From Arthrobacter psychrochitiniphilus (lineage in GTDB: Bacteria > Actinomycetota > Actinomycetes > Actinomycetales > Micrococcaceae), in contig NZ_QHLZ01000012.1 in assembly GCF_003185915.1 (NCBI RefSeq), positions 1 through 64,000 on the forward strand: DNA of 64,000 bases, written 5' to 3'. Positions 17,124 through 24,344 of the stretch are shown here, piece by piece. The notes beneath the pieces were generated by a model. It made no database searches and was not told the origin of the DNA. It saw only the letters and a list, made by a program, of their open reading frames with translations. How positions within the stretch are numbered: position 1 is the first letter of the stretch; each line of letters starts with the position of its first letter. The position numbers and the translations under genes were made by a program.

Positions 17124-17575
17124 AGCTTCTCCCGCAGCTGTTTGCGCAGTGCCACGTCGAAGCCCCGGCCAAAGACATTCACAGCAACAAAAACAACGAT
17201 TCCGGCCACCCAGGCCGGCCAGTCGAGCCCCTTCTCGGCGTGAAAATAGTACGCACCGGCCATGCCGCCAACCACGACCACAAGCAGGGGAAGCGTCCAC
17301 CAGCTGGCCTTGCCTGCCGTGAGGCCGTTGATCCACATCCCGGTCTTCTTTTTATATGCACCCATGAGGACGCCCAGGCCTAGGAAATACACCACGGTCA
17401 CGGCGATGATTGCCACGGTGCCGCCAATCGTGATGGTCACGACAAACATGGCAGCCAGCAAGCCCAGCACGGGGTGGTACCACCACGGTGTGGTGAGCCG
17501 TTCGGCGGCGTTGCTTCTAGCGCTGGCGATGGCGGTCAGTGCTTCTTGGGCCTCGCGGGCTGATTGATTTTCCAT
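17120..17575 (-). CDS. Four-helix membrane protein
   Basis: 151 aa. An acidic/polar N-terminal helix (~1-30) is followed by four hydrophobic segments: HPVLGLLAAMFVVTITIGG, TVAIIAVTVVYFLGLGVLMG, WTLPLLVVVVGGMAGAYYF and WPAWVAGIVVFVAVNVFG. The ATG lies inside the second of two direct repeats, giving a very short or absent leader. It is the first gene of an operon with a winged-helix regulator, an arrangement common in actinobacteria. No transport or enzyme motif is present; function unknown. Confidence 0.8.
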   Translation of the reverse strand: MENQSAREAQEALTAIASARSNAAERLTTPWWYHPVLGLLAAMFVVTITIGGTVAIIAVTVVYFLGLGVLMGAYKKKTGMWINGLTAGKASWWTLPLLVVVVGGMAGAYYFHAEKGLDWPAWVAGIVVFVAVNVFGRGFDVALRKQLREKL

Positions 17576-17606
17576 AGTGGAAAGTCAAGCACATTCCATA
17601 ACGGAA
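17570..17606 (-). promoter_or_regulatory. Paired TTCC-N5-GGAA operators
   Basis: Two copies of a direct repeat (minus strand TTGACTTTCC-RY-TATGGAA), each an inverted repeat TTCC-N5-GGAA at 17570-17582 and 17594-17606, centres 24 bases apart. The first includes the start codon of the membrane protein gene. TTGACT in each repeat could double as a -35 element. Likely bound by the operon's own regulator. Confidence 0.55.
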
Positions 17607-17710
17607 AGTCAACGGCGCCTCCCCACCGCGCTGGCGCGGCGATCCCCGCCCCGCCCGCCACCGCTGCACTCCGCGTCCTCCCCCTGAGGATCGAGTACGC
17701 GCCCATATTA

Positions 17711-17768
17711 AGGTACGACGGCGGGAGGTCACCTTTTCACAAAAAGGTGACCTCCCGCCGTCGTACCT
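17711..17768. terminator. Perfect 27-bp hairpin
   Basis: Arms 17711-17737 and 17742-17768 are exact complements with a 4-base loop (CACA). It sits 25 bases past the end of the general stress protein gene (minus strand) and upstream of the membrane protein/regulator operon, so it probably ends the stress protein transcript. TTTT/AAAA flank the loop rather than the 3' side. Confidence 0.7.
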
Positions 17769-17792
17769 CAGATGGGGCTACTTCAGGTGGGG

Positions 17793-18593
17793 CTACTGCT
17801 GCGGCCCGTTGGGCTCCTCGGGAGCAGAAGGCGCCGGCGCGGGCTCTACCCGGATGCCGTACTGCGGGCGGCCATCCGGCAGATCATGGAACTGGCCCCG
17901 GGGAGTGGCCCCTGACTGGGCTCCGTCAGCGTCCTGACCCGCGTGAGCTGTCTCAGCACCAGGCTCAGCCGGCGCATAGGGGTCATGCCAACCCTCGGGG
18001 CGGGAAGGAGCTTGCTGCGTCGATGCAGGGGGCTGAACGGGCGGACGGTAACCGCCTTGTCCCTGAAAAGTGTGGGGCCGCTGTGCCGTGGAGTTCATGG
18101 GTAGCTGGGTCAGCAGGCGGCGTGCTTCACCGGCCACATCGGGGGTGACAATCACGTCATAGCTGGAAGCTAACACCTGGTTGGTGGAGGTGAAGTCACG
18201 CTTACCGCGCTGTGCCGCGTAGCCAATGATCGCGAAAAGCATCCACAGGGCAGCACCGAGGAATACTGAGGTGATGACATTGATGTACGGGGCACCGCCA
18301 TTGCTTCCTGAGTCAAAGAAGCTGAGCATGACGCCAATGAACAAGCCAAACCAAGCCCCTGTCATGGCTCCAGTGAGGGCCACCCGGGGGTAGCTGAGCT
18401 TGCCCGTGACACGTTCCACCATTTTCAGATCGTTGCCCACAATGGAAACGTGCCGGACGGGGAATTTCTCATCGGCTAAGTAATCGACCGCTTTCTGCGC
18501 ATCCAAGTAGGAAGTATAAGAACCGATTGTTTCTCCAGCGGGAACAATGCGGGCCTCATCCAGGGGTCGAGAGCGTCCAAAAAGGTTTGCCAT
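17793..18593 (-). CDS. General stress protein 17M-like membrane protein
   Basis: 266 aa from the ATG at 18593. The first ~70 residues match the general stress protein 17M/YflT fold (GSYTSYLDAQKAVDYLADEKFPVRHVSIVGNDL). Two membrane helices follow (GAMTGAWFGLFIGVMLSFF, VITSVFLGAALWMLFAIIGY), then DVIVTPDVAGEARRLL. The last ~90 residues are Pro/Gln/Ala-rich and disordered, with an acidic end. Role in stress is inferred from the family name only. Divergent from the MgtE-like gene; a perfect hairpin follows the stop. The long upstream frame to 19112 runs antisense through mgtE and is not coding. Confidence 0.85.
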   Translation of the reverse strand: MANLFGRSRPLDEARIVPAGETIGSYTSYLDAQKAVDYLADEKFPVRHVSIVGNDLKMVERVTGKLSYPRVALTGAMTGAWFGLFIGVMLSFFDSGSNGGAPYINVITSVFLGAALWMLFAIIGYAAQRGKRDFTSTNQVLASSYDVIVTPDVAGEARRLLTQLPMNSTAQRPHTFQGQGGYRPPVQPPASTQQAPSRPEGWHDPYAPAEPGAETAHAGQDADGAQSGATPRGQFHDLPDGRPQYGIRVEPAPAPSAPEEPNGPQQ

Positions 18594-18759
18594 CTCTCTA
18601 TTGTCCCCCATTTTCCTGCACGTTGGCTGGAGTATCGCTGGCAGTGAAATGAACAATGTCAGTGTGCCTGCTCCGCTTCTCCGGCACGGGCGCCACTTTT
18701 TGCGCTTCGTTGGGCCTTTCTGTTGGGCCATTCTTTGGCATGGGAAGTAGCCTGTAAGA

Positions 18760-20043
18760 GTGAGCACACAACCTACCCGCATCTTTGTGGCCCGTCTGTT
18801 GGGCCTTGACGTCTTTGACCCCCTCGGCGACAGGCTCGGCAAGCTCCGTGACGTGGTGGTGTTGGGCCGTGGCGCACAGTCAGCCCCCCACGCAGTGGGC
18901 ATTGTGGTGGAGGTACCGGGCAAGAAGCGTGTTTTTGTGCCCATGACACGGCTGACTTCCATGGACCAATCACAAATTATTTGCACGGGACTAGTCAACT
19001 TGCGCCGCTTTGAACAGCGCGGGGCCGAGCAACTGGTTCTGGGCGGCATTTTTGACCGCAAGGTGACGTTGGTGGACGGTAGCGGCTTTGCTGTTATTGA
19101 AGACATTGCCATGGATAAGCAGCGTCACGGGGACTGGCTGGTGACCAAGCTATTTGTGAGGCGTGGTGCCTCCACCTCACGTCTGCGCGGGCTGCGCCGT
19201 GGCCACACCATGCTCATTGACTGGGCCGAGGCCCGCACGGAAGATGAGGCAGAGCCACAAAGCGCCACATTCTTTGTAGCTACACATGAGGATCTTAAGG
19301 CCGCCGATTTCGCCGATGCGCTCCAGGAAATGAGTGACAAACGCCGGGTGGAGGTTGCCAGCGAACTCCAAGATGAGCGCCTGGCTGACGTCATGTCCGA
19401 GCTCCCGGAAGATGACCAGGTCACGCTGCTCTCCGCATTGGATAATGAACGCGCAGCAGACGTCCTTGAAGAAATGGACCCCGACGACGCTGCGGACCTC
19501 CTTGCCGATCTTCCCCAGGCCAAGGCCGAGGAACTGCTTTTGCTGATGGAACCGGATGAAGCCAAGGATGTCCGCCGCCTGCTCCAGTATGCGGAAGGCA
19601 CCGCTGGCGCACTGATGACCCCTGTGCCGGTAATTCTGCCCCCGGAAGCCACCGTGGCAGAAGCCTTGGCCCATGTGCGTAGTGAAGATATCTCCCCCGC
19701 TCTCGCCTCAGCCATCTTCATCTGCCGTCCCCCCTTGGAGACACCCACGGGACGTTTCCTTGGCGTGGTGCATATCCAGCAACTGCTGCGCAGCGCCCCA
19801 CCGGAACTGTTGGGCACCATTGTGGATAAAAACTTAGAACCTGTCTCGGACCAGGATGACATCTCCGTGGTCAGCCACATCATGGCTTCCTACAACTTGA
19901 ACTCTCTCCCCGTAGTCAGCAAAGAGGGCCGCCTGGTGGGGGCTGTGACCGTTGATGACCTACTAGATCACCTTTTGCCCGAGGATTGGCGAACCCATGA
20001 AGATGGTGCCCCCATCAAGAAATTAGGAGGACGCATTGGCTGA
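18760..20043 (+). CDS. MgtE N-terminal/CBS domain protein without a channel
   Basis: 427 aa. Residues ~1-150 form two PRC-barrel-like halves (RLLGLDVFDPLGDRLGKLRDVVV, ...VTLVDGSGFAVIEDIAM). Residues ~170-285 match the MgtE N-terminal superhelix, with repeated EL/D..D patterns (LQDERLADVMSELPEDDQ, ERAADVLEEMDPDDAADLLADLP). Residues ~290-410 are two CBS domains beginning GTAGALMTPVPV. The membrane channel that follows these domains in true MgtE magnesium channels is absent, so this is a soluble sensor-like protein, possibly Mg2+ or nucleotide responsive. The next gene (DUF1003) overlaps its end by 8 bases and may supply the membrane part. Confidence 0.88.
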   Translation: MSTQPTRIFVARLLGLDVFDPLGDRLGKLRDVVVLGRGAQSAPHAVGIVVEVPGKKRVFVPMTRLTSMDQSQIICTGLVNLRRFEQRGAEQLVLGGIFDRKVTLVDGSGFAVIEDIAMDKQRHGDWLVTKLFVRRGASTSRLRGLRRGHTMLIDWAEARTEDEAEPQSATFFVATHEDLKAADFADALQEMSDKRRVEVASELQDERLADVMSELPEDDQVTLLSALDNERAADVLEEMDPDDAADLLADLPQAKAEELLLLMEPDEAKDVRRLLQYAEGTAGALMTPVPVILPPEATVAEALAHVRSEDISPALASAIFICRPPLETPTGRFLGVVHIQQLLRSAPPELLGTIVDKNLEPVSDQDDISVVSHIMASYNLNSLPVVSKEGRLVGAVTVDDLLDHLLPEDWRTHEDGAPIKKLGGRIG

Positions 20044-20689
20044 GCGGCATCACGCCAGGGACGGCGGTCTGGACACACCCTTGGAGCTCAAATCTCGGCT
20101 CCTGCCCAACCTGACCAGTGATCCGGACCTTTTTGGCCGCTTCGCCGAACGGTTCGCCCGCTACATGGGAACAGCCAACTTCCTGCTGTACATGACCATT
20201 TTTGTGATCGTCTGGATCGCGATCAACGTCATTGGCCTCTTTGGACTCAAATGGGACCCCTACCCGTTCATCTTGCTGAACTTGTTCTTCTCCACGCAGG
20301 CTTCCTACGCAGCCCCACTGATTCTGCTGGCCCAGAACCGTCAAGATGACAGGGATAGGGTTCAGATTGAGCAGGACCGCTCCCGCAATGAGCGTAATTT
20401 GGCTGACACCGAATACCTGACACGTGAAGTGGCCGCGTTGCGGATTACGTTGCGTGAAGTTGCTACCCGTGATTTTGTTCGCTCAGAGCTGCGCGGCCTC
20501 TTGGAGGACCTTCTAGCGCTTCAGGAGGAGGGTGTGTCAGATTCCTTCGACGGCGGCGCTCAAGACAATGGCGATACCCTAAAGGAGTCGCGTGCAGCAG
20601 CGCGCCGGCCGGCCACGAGTTCATTCAAGGCCGTTTCACCCAAAAAATCAGCCAAGGGTGCCGCCCCGAAGCGCCCCACCGATCCTTAA
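20036..20689 (+). CDS. DUF1003 membrane protein
   Basis: 217 aa, TTG start with a strong AGGAGG ahead (AGGAGGACGCATTG). DUF1003 is seen as FAERFARYMGTANFLLYMTIFVIVWIAINV, then DPYPFILLNLFFSTQASYAAPLILLAQNRQ, with two membrane helices and the conserved QNRQ...DR. A cytoplasmic coiled-coil-like region follows (DRVQIEQDRSRNERNLADTEYLTRE) and a basic tail. It overlaps the MgtE-N/CBS gene, which in many actinobacteria is its constant partner, so they probably form one complex. Exact activity unknown. Confidence 0.88.
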   Translation: MAERHHARDGGLDTPLELKSRLLPNLTSDPDLFGRFAERFARYMGTANFLLYMTIFVIVWIAINVIGLFGLKWDPYPFILLNLFFSTQASYAAPLILLAQNRQDDRDRVQIEQDRSRNERNLADTEYLTREVAALRITLREVATRDFVRSELRGLLEDLLALQEEGVSDSFDGGAQDNGDTLKESRAAARRPATSSFKAVSPKKSAKGAAPKRPTDP

Positions 20690-20701
20690 GGCCAGCATTT
20701 C

Positions 20702-21829
20702 ATGACCGCCCCGTCCGAATCCGCTCTCCTCGCCGCGCTGGCAACTGTCATTGATCCGGAACTGCGCCGCCCCATCACCGACTTGGGGATGGTTGCCTCC
20801 GTTGAAGCGTTCGAGAACGGCGCGGTTACGGCCGGCATTCGGCTCACCATTGCGGGGTGTCCCTTGCGTGAAACCATCACTGCGGATGTCACAGCGGCCC
20901 TGTCACAGCTCCACGGCGTCACTGATGTCCGCGTGGAACTTTCTGTGATGACCCCCGAACAGCGCGCCGAGCTCAAGGAACGGCTCAAGGGCAGCACCCC
21001 GGAGCGCGGCATCCCCTTCAACGCAGAAGATTCCCTCACCAGGGTCTATGCGGTAGCCAGCGGCAAGGGCGGGGTGGGCAAGTCATCGATCACCGTGAAT
21101 TTGGCCTGCGCACTAGCGGCCCAGGGATTGCGCGTGGGCATTGTCGATGCGGATATTTACGGTTTCTCCGTGCCCGGGCTAATGGGCATCACACAGGCCC
21201 CCACCCGGGTCGATGAAATGATCTTGCCGCCCGTGGCCCATGGAGTGAAAACAATTTCCATTGGCATGTTTGTGGCAGGCAACCAGCCCGTTGCCTGGCG
21301 CGGACCCATGTTGCACAGGGCGCTGGAGCAGTTCCTGGCCGATGTCTACTTTGGTGATCTGGACATCCTGCTCCTGGATCTGCCGCCCGGCACGGGAGAT
21401 GTAGCCATTTCGGTGGCGCAACTATTGCCTAAGGCGGAGATCCTGGTGGTCACCACTCCTCAGGCAGCAGCCGCAGATGTGGCCGAACGTGCCGGCGCCA
21501 TTGCTGTGCAGACAGGCCAGAAAGTGGCTGGCGTCATTGAGAACATGTCATTTTTGACGCTCCCGGACGGCAGCACCATGGAGTTGTTTGGCTCCGGTGG
21601 CGGAAAAATTCTCTCCAAACGGTTGAGTCAAACTGTGAATGCGCCGGTGGAACTGCTGGGGCAGATCCCGTTGGATGTTTCCTTGCGTGAGGGCGGCGAT
21701 GCGGGTCTGCCGATCGTCTTGTCCAACCCGGAATCACCAGCGGCCGCGGCACTTTTGGCCATAGCGGGAAAGCTGGCTGTTCGCCCCCGCGGACTGGTGG
21801 GGCGCCAGTTAGGCGTCACTCCCAAATAA
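20702..21829 (+). CDS. mrp: Mrp/NBP35-type P-loop ATPase (iron-sulfur carrier)
   Basis: 375 aa. The N-terminal ~95 residues form a MIP18-like domain (VIDPELRRPITDLGMV, IAGCPLRETI). The P-loop domain has the deviant Walker A SGKGGVGKSS (120-128), VDADIYGFSVPGLMG, and LLLDLPPGTGD. Mrp proteins carry or deliver [4Fe-4S] clusters. The CxxC pair expected near ENMS in the E. coli-type protein is absent (ENMSFLTLPDGS), as in other actinobacterial Mrp proteins. Same direction as the MgtE-N/DUF1003 pair, 12 bases after it. Its stop codon is inside the following giant hairpin. Confidence 0.92.
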   Translation: MTAPSESALLAALATVIDPELRRPITDLGMVASVEAFENGAVTAGIRLTIAGCPLRETITADVTAALSQLHGVTDVRVELSVMTPEQRAELKERLKGSTPERGIPFNAEDSLTRVYAVASGKGGVGKSSITVNLACALAAQGLRVGIVDADIYGFSVPGLMGITQAPTRVDEMILPPVAHGVKTISIGMFVAGNQPVAWRGPMLHRALEQFLADVYFGDLDILLLDLPPGTGDVAISVAQLLPKAEILVVTTPQAAAADVAERAGAIAVQTGQKVAGVIENMSFLTLPDGSTMELFGSGGGKILSKRLSQTVNAPVELLGQIPLDVSLREGGDAGLPIVLSNPESPAAAALLAIAGKLAVRPRGLVGRQLGVTPK

Positions 21830-21920
21830 CGCTATCCCACCAATGGTGCCATTTTGACGTACGCTATCCCACGGTGTGGGATAGCGTACGTCAAAATCAG
21901 GCCATTGGTGGGATAGCGTT
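21828..21920. terminator. Giant two-tier hairpin between mrp and tatB
   Basis: Outer arms 21828-21846 and 21902-21920 (19 bp), a 4x4 internal loop, then inner arms 21851-21872 and 21876-21897 (22 bp) closed by a 3-base loop; every pair in both tiers is perfect. GCTATCCCAC occurs in both tiers, so each arm also holds a direct repeat. It starts within the mrp stop codon and ends 17 bases from the tatB stop, serving both convergent genes. Confidence 0.8.
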
Positions 21921-21937
21921 GAGAATTGGTGGCTGGT

Positions 21938-22363
21938 TTAGGTCGCTTCAGTGTCGTAAGGGGCCATCTGCCCGGCAGGGAGGCGTTCCACCTCGGGCAA
22001 CGCGGGTCCGGCGTCGGTTGTTTTATTCGACTCAGCGGAGTCCTTGCCCATCATGCTGGCAATAGCCGCACCCGGAGCCGTCTTGAGCGATTTTAGAGTG
22101 TCCAGATCCTCGTCATCAATGAGCGCTTCGCGGATGATGCGGCGGGGATCGTACTGGCGCGGATCGAGCTTCTTCCAGTCGATATCGTCAATATCAACCC
22201 CGGCTTCTTCCTTGATGGTTTCGCGCGCGCCGGAAGCCATCTTGCGCACCTCACGGATGAGGTTCTTCAGCTTTTCCACATATCCAGGAAGCCGGGAGGG
22301 ACCGATCACCAAAACTGCCACAATGACAATCAGGACCAGCTCAGGGGTATTGATACCAAACAC
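21938..22363 (-). CDS. tatB: Sec-independent translocase subunit TatB
   Basis: 141 aa. One N-terminal membrane helix (MFGINTPELVLIVIVAVLVIG) is followed by the TatB hinge PSRLPGYVEKLKNLIREVRKMASGAR amphipathic helix and an acidic, disordered C-terminal half. The glutamate at position 8 in the helix is the TatB hallmark that separates it from TatA. It pairs with TatC for export of folded proteins, including possible cofactor-containing enzymes. It lies downstream of sigE on the same strand, a typical actinobacterial order. Confidence 0.88.
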   Translation of the reverse strand: MFGINTPELVLIVIVAVLVIGPSRLPGYVEKLKNLIREVRKMASGARETIKEEAGVDIDDIDWKKLDPRQYDPRRIIREALIDDEDLDTLKSLKTAPGAAIASMMGKDSAESNKTTDAGPALPEVERLPAGQMAPYDTEAT

Positions 22364-22474
22364 GTTAGGAAGATTACCCTCTCAGTACTCAAAGCAACGA
22401 TTCCTAGCGGTAACGCTTGAAAGTTTACGTACTTGTTCTGTGCACCAGTGATGGCGGACGCCGTCCAGATGATT

Positions 22475-23122
22475 CTAGCGTGCGCCAGAAATCCTCGGCA
22501 TCGACAGCAGCGGCTTACGCGCTGGGCGCAGATCCTCACGCCGGTTCGGTGCCCGGTCCGCGAGAGATTCGCGCAACATGGCCCTTCCCCTGTGGATACG
22601 CGAGCGAACGGTACCCAGCTTGATGTTCAACGCGTGCGCCACCTCGTCATAGGAGAGGCCTTCCATGTCACAGAGCACAACGGCGGCCCGGAAGTCAGGC
22701 GGCAACGCCTCCAGCGCGGCGGCAATGTCCAGGTCCAGATTGTTGAACTCAAAGGTGCGTTCTGGCCCGGGATCGTTCCCTGCCAAGCGGGCCGTGGCAT
22801 CCTCCGAGAGCGCATCAAAACGGATGCGTTGCTTCCGGCGGGCCTGATCCAGGAACAAGTTGGTGGTGATGCGGTGCAGCCAGCCGTCCAGGGTGCCAGG
22901 CTTAAAGTTAGCCAGTGACTTGAACACGCGCACAAAGACCTCCTGGGTGAGATCTTCGGCGTCGAACTTGTTCCCTGTCAGGCGGTACGCGAGCCGGAAG
23001 ACTTTCCCGGAGTGGTTGGCCACTACTTCATCCCACGACGGCGGCATCCAGCCGGCGCTCACAGCGAGTTGGTCCGGGGCGCCTTCTGCAGGGCGGCCGG
23101 CCAACGGGGTGGCTGTTGTCAT
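22475..23122 (-). CDS. sigE: ECF sigma factor SigE
   Basis: 215 aa with sigma region 2 ([37 protein letters not shown], ~34-70) and region 4 ([46 protein letters not shown], ~145-190). GAGGTG lies ahead of the ATG. In mycobacteria the equivalent SigE responds to envelope stress and is followed by an anti-sigma gene. Here 111 bases separate it from tatB and no zinc-finger anti-sigma gene is present in between. Divergent from an O-methyltransferase gene, as in mycobacterial sigE loci. Confidence 0.92.
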   Translation of the reverse strand: MTTATPLAGRPAEGAPDQLAVSAGWMPPSWDEVVANHSGKVFRLAYRLTGNKFDAEDLTQEVFVRVFKSLANFKPGTLDGWLHRITTNLFLDQARRKQRIRFDALSEDATARLAGNDPGPERTFEFNNLDLDIAAALEALPPDFRAAVVLCDMEGLSYDEVAHALNIKLGTVRSRIHRGRAMLRESLADRAPNRREDLRPARKPLLSMPRISGAR

Positions 23123-23305
23123 AGCTGCACCTCACGTCTTTGGCTGTTGCTGCTCCCCTCGGAGGGAGCAAAGGAAGATTTCCTTATAGTGTCAATAGTG
23201 TGCCAAAGAAAGCTGGCGTTTTGCTGGGTGATGACGTTGATGTACCTGAGTGCGCAGGCAGTAGGCTATAGAGCAGTCACCGCAACAGTTTAGGAAACAC
23301 TGCCC

Positions 23306-23938
23306 ATGAGTGCCGATAAATCCACCAGCTGGTCCTATACAGAGGGCCTACCCGTGGAAGATGCTGTTCTGCGACGCGCCCGCGAGCGCTCGCATGATCT
23401 GGGCTTGTTCCCTGTGAGTCCTGGAGTGGCTGCGGTGCTGACCGTCCTCGCGGCAACGTCCAAGGCCCAGACTGCTGTGGAAATCGGCACCGGCGCAGGC
23501 GTTTCAGGTGTAGCCCTGCTGCGTGGGCTCGGGCCCAAAGCTGTGCTGACCACGATCGATCCGGATGTGGACCATCTCAAGGCCGCGCGTGAGGCGTTCA
23601 CCGAATCCGGTTCCCCCGCCAACCGCACACGCACCATTTCAGGACGCGGCCAGGACGTGCTGCCACGTTTGACCGACGCGGCCTACGACCTGGTTTTCAT
23701 TGACGCCGACAAGCCCAGCTTCCCTGACTATGTAGAACAAGCCATCCGGCTCCTGAAGTCCGGCGGGCTGCTGATCATCAACGATGCCCTGGACAAGGAT
23801 CGGGTTTCCGATCCAGCCATCCGTGAAAGCAGCACTGTGGTGCTGCGCCAAGTGGGCAAGCTGATCCGCGAGCACGATTCCCTGATCTCGGCCATGTTGC
23901 CAACAGGCGACGGCCTGCTCTTGGCCGTCAAACGCTAA
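23306..23938 (+). CDS. O-methyltransferase (class I SAM-dependent)
   Basis: 210 aa, a cation-dependent O-methyltransferase of the catechol/caffeoyl-CoA type. The SAM motif is VEIGTGAGVSGVALLRG (~56-72), then TTIDPDVDHLKAARE, and the metal site aspartates in DLVFIDADKP and IINDAL. The substrate is unknown. Its position divergent from sigE is conserved in actinobacteria, which hints at a housekeeping role rather than secondary metabolism. Confidence 0.9.
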   Translation: MSADKSTSWSYTEGLPVEDAVLRRARERSHDLGLFPVSPGVAAVLTVLAATSKAQTAVEIGTGAGVSGVALLRGLGPKAVLTTIDPDVDHLKAAREAFTESGSPANRTRTISGRGQDVLPRLTDAAYDLVFIDADKPSFPDYVEQAIRLLKSGGLLIINDALDKDRVSDPAIRESSTVVLRQVGKLIREHDSLISAMLPTGDGLLLAVKR

Positions 23939-23975
23939 GCAACGTTTTTGTTGCCCGTTGGGCGTTTAAACAGAT

Positions 23976-24007
23976 CAGGCGGGGCAGCATGTTCGCTGCC
24001 CCGCCTG
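23976..24007. terminator. Hairpin terminator between convergent genes
   Basis: CAGGCGGGGCAGC (23976-23988) and its exact complement (23995-24007) around a 6-base loop. It lies 38 bases past the methyltransferase stop and just past the end of the DUF3117 gene on the other strand. Confidence 0.8.
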
Positions 24008-24025
24008 CTAAATCTTGTGTTGGAA

Positions 24026-24193
24026 TTACTCCGTCACGCCTACCAAGCACTCTTTGAGGCTAACAGCCTCATCTGCGTTCATCTCCACTACGAGACGTCC
24101 ACCACCTTCTAACGGCAGTCGCAGGATCAAGCTCCGACCTTCTTTAGTCACTTCCATTGGACCGTCCCCGGTTCTAGGTTTCATGGCTGCCAT
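24026..24193 (-). CDS. DUF3117 small protein
   Basis: 55 aa from the ATG at 24193 (GGGGAA ahead). The sequence MAAMKPRTGDGPMEVTKEGR is the standard start of DUF3117, a short actinobacterial family with a small beta-rich core. The rest (LILRLPLEGGGRLVVEMNADEAVSLKECL) matches it too. Function unknown; the family is nearly universal in actinobacteria. The longer reading from 24271 is not needed. Confidence 0.9.
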   Translation of the reverse strand: MAAMKPRTGDGPMEVTKEGRSLILRLPLEGGGRLVVEMNADEAVSLKECLVGVTE

Positions 24194-24344
24194 CAGGAGT
24201 TCCCCTTTTCGTAGTACAAAACCGCATCCGCAGAGCTTTCCCCTGCCAAGCGTCGATGTTGTATCGCTCACAAACTATTATTCCGTATTTCAGTACCCGG
24301 GTGCTAATCGTTGCCTCAGCCGGTGACAATCGTGACATTCTTCC

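Noticed and set aside
18594-19112. N-terminal extension of the general stress protein frame
   Set aside because: It would run antisense through the MgtE-like gene; the ATG at 18593 matches the usual start of the family.
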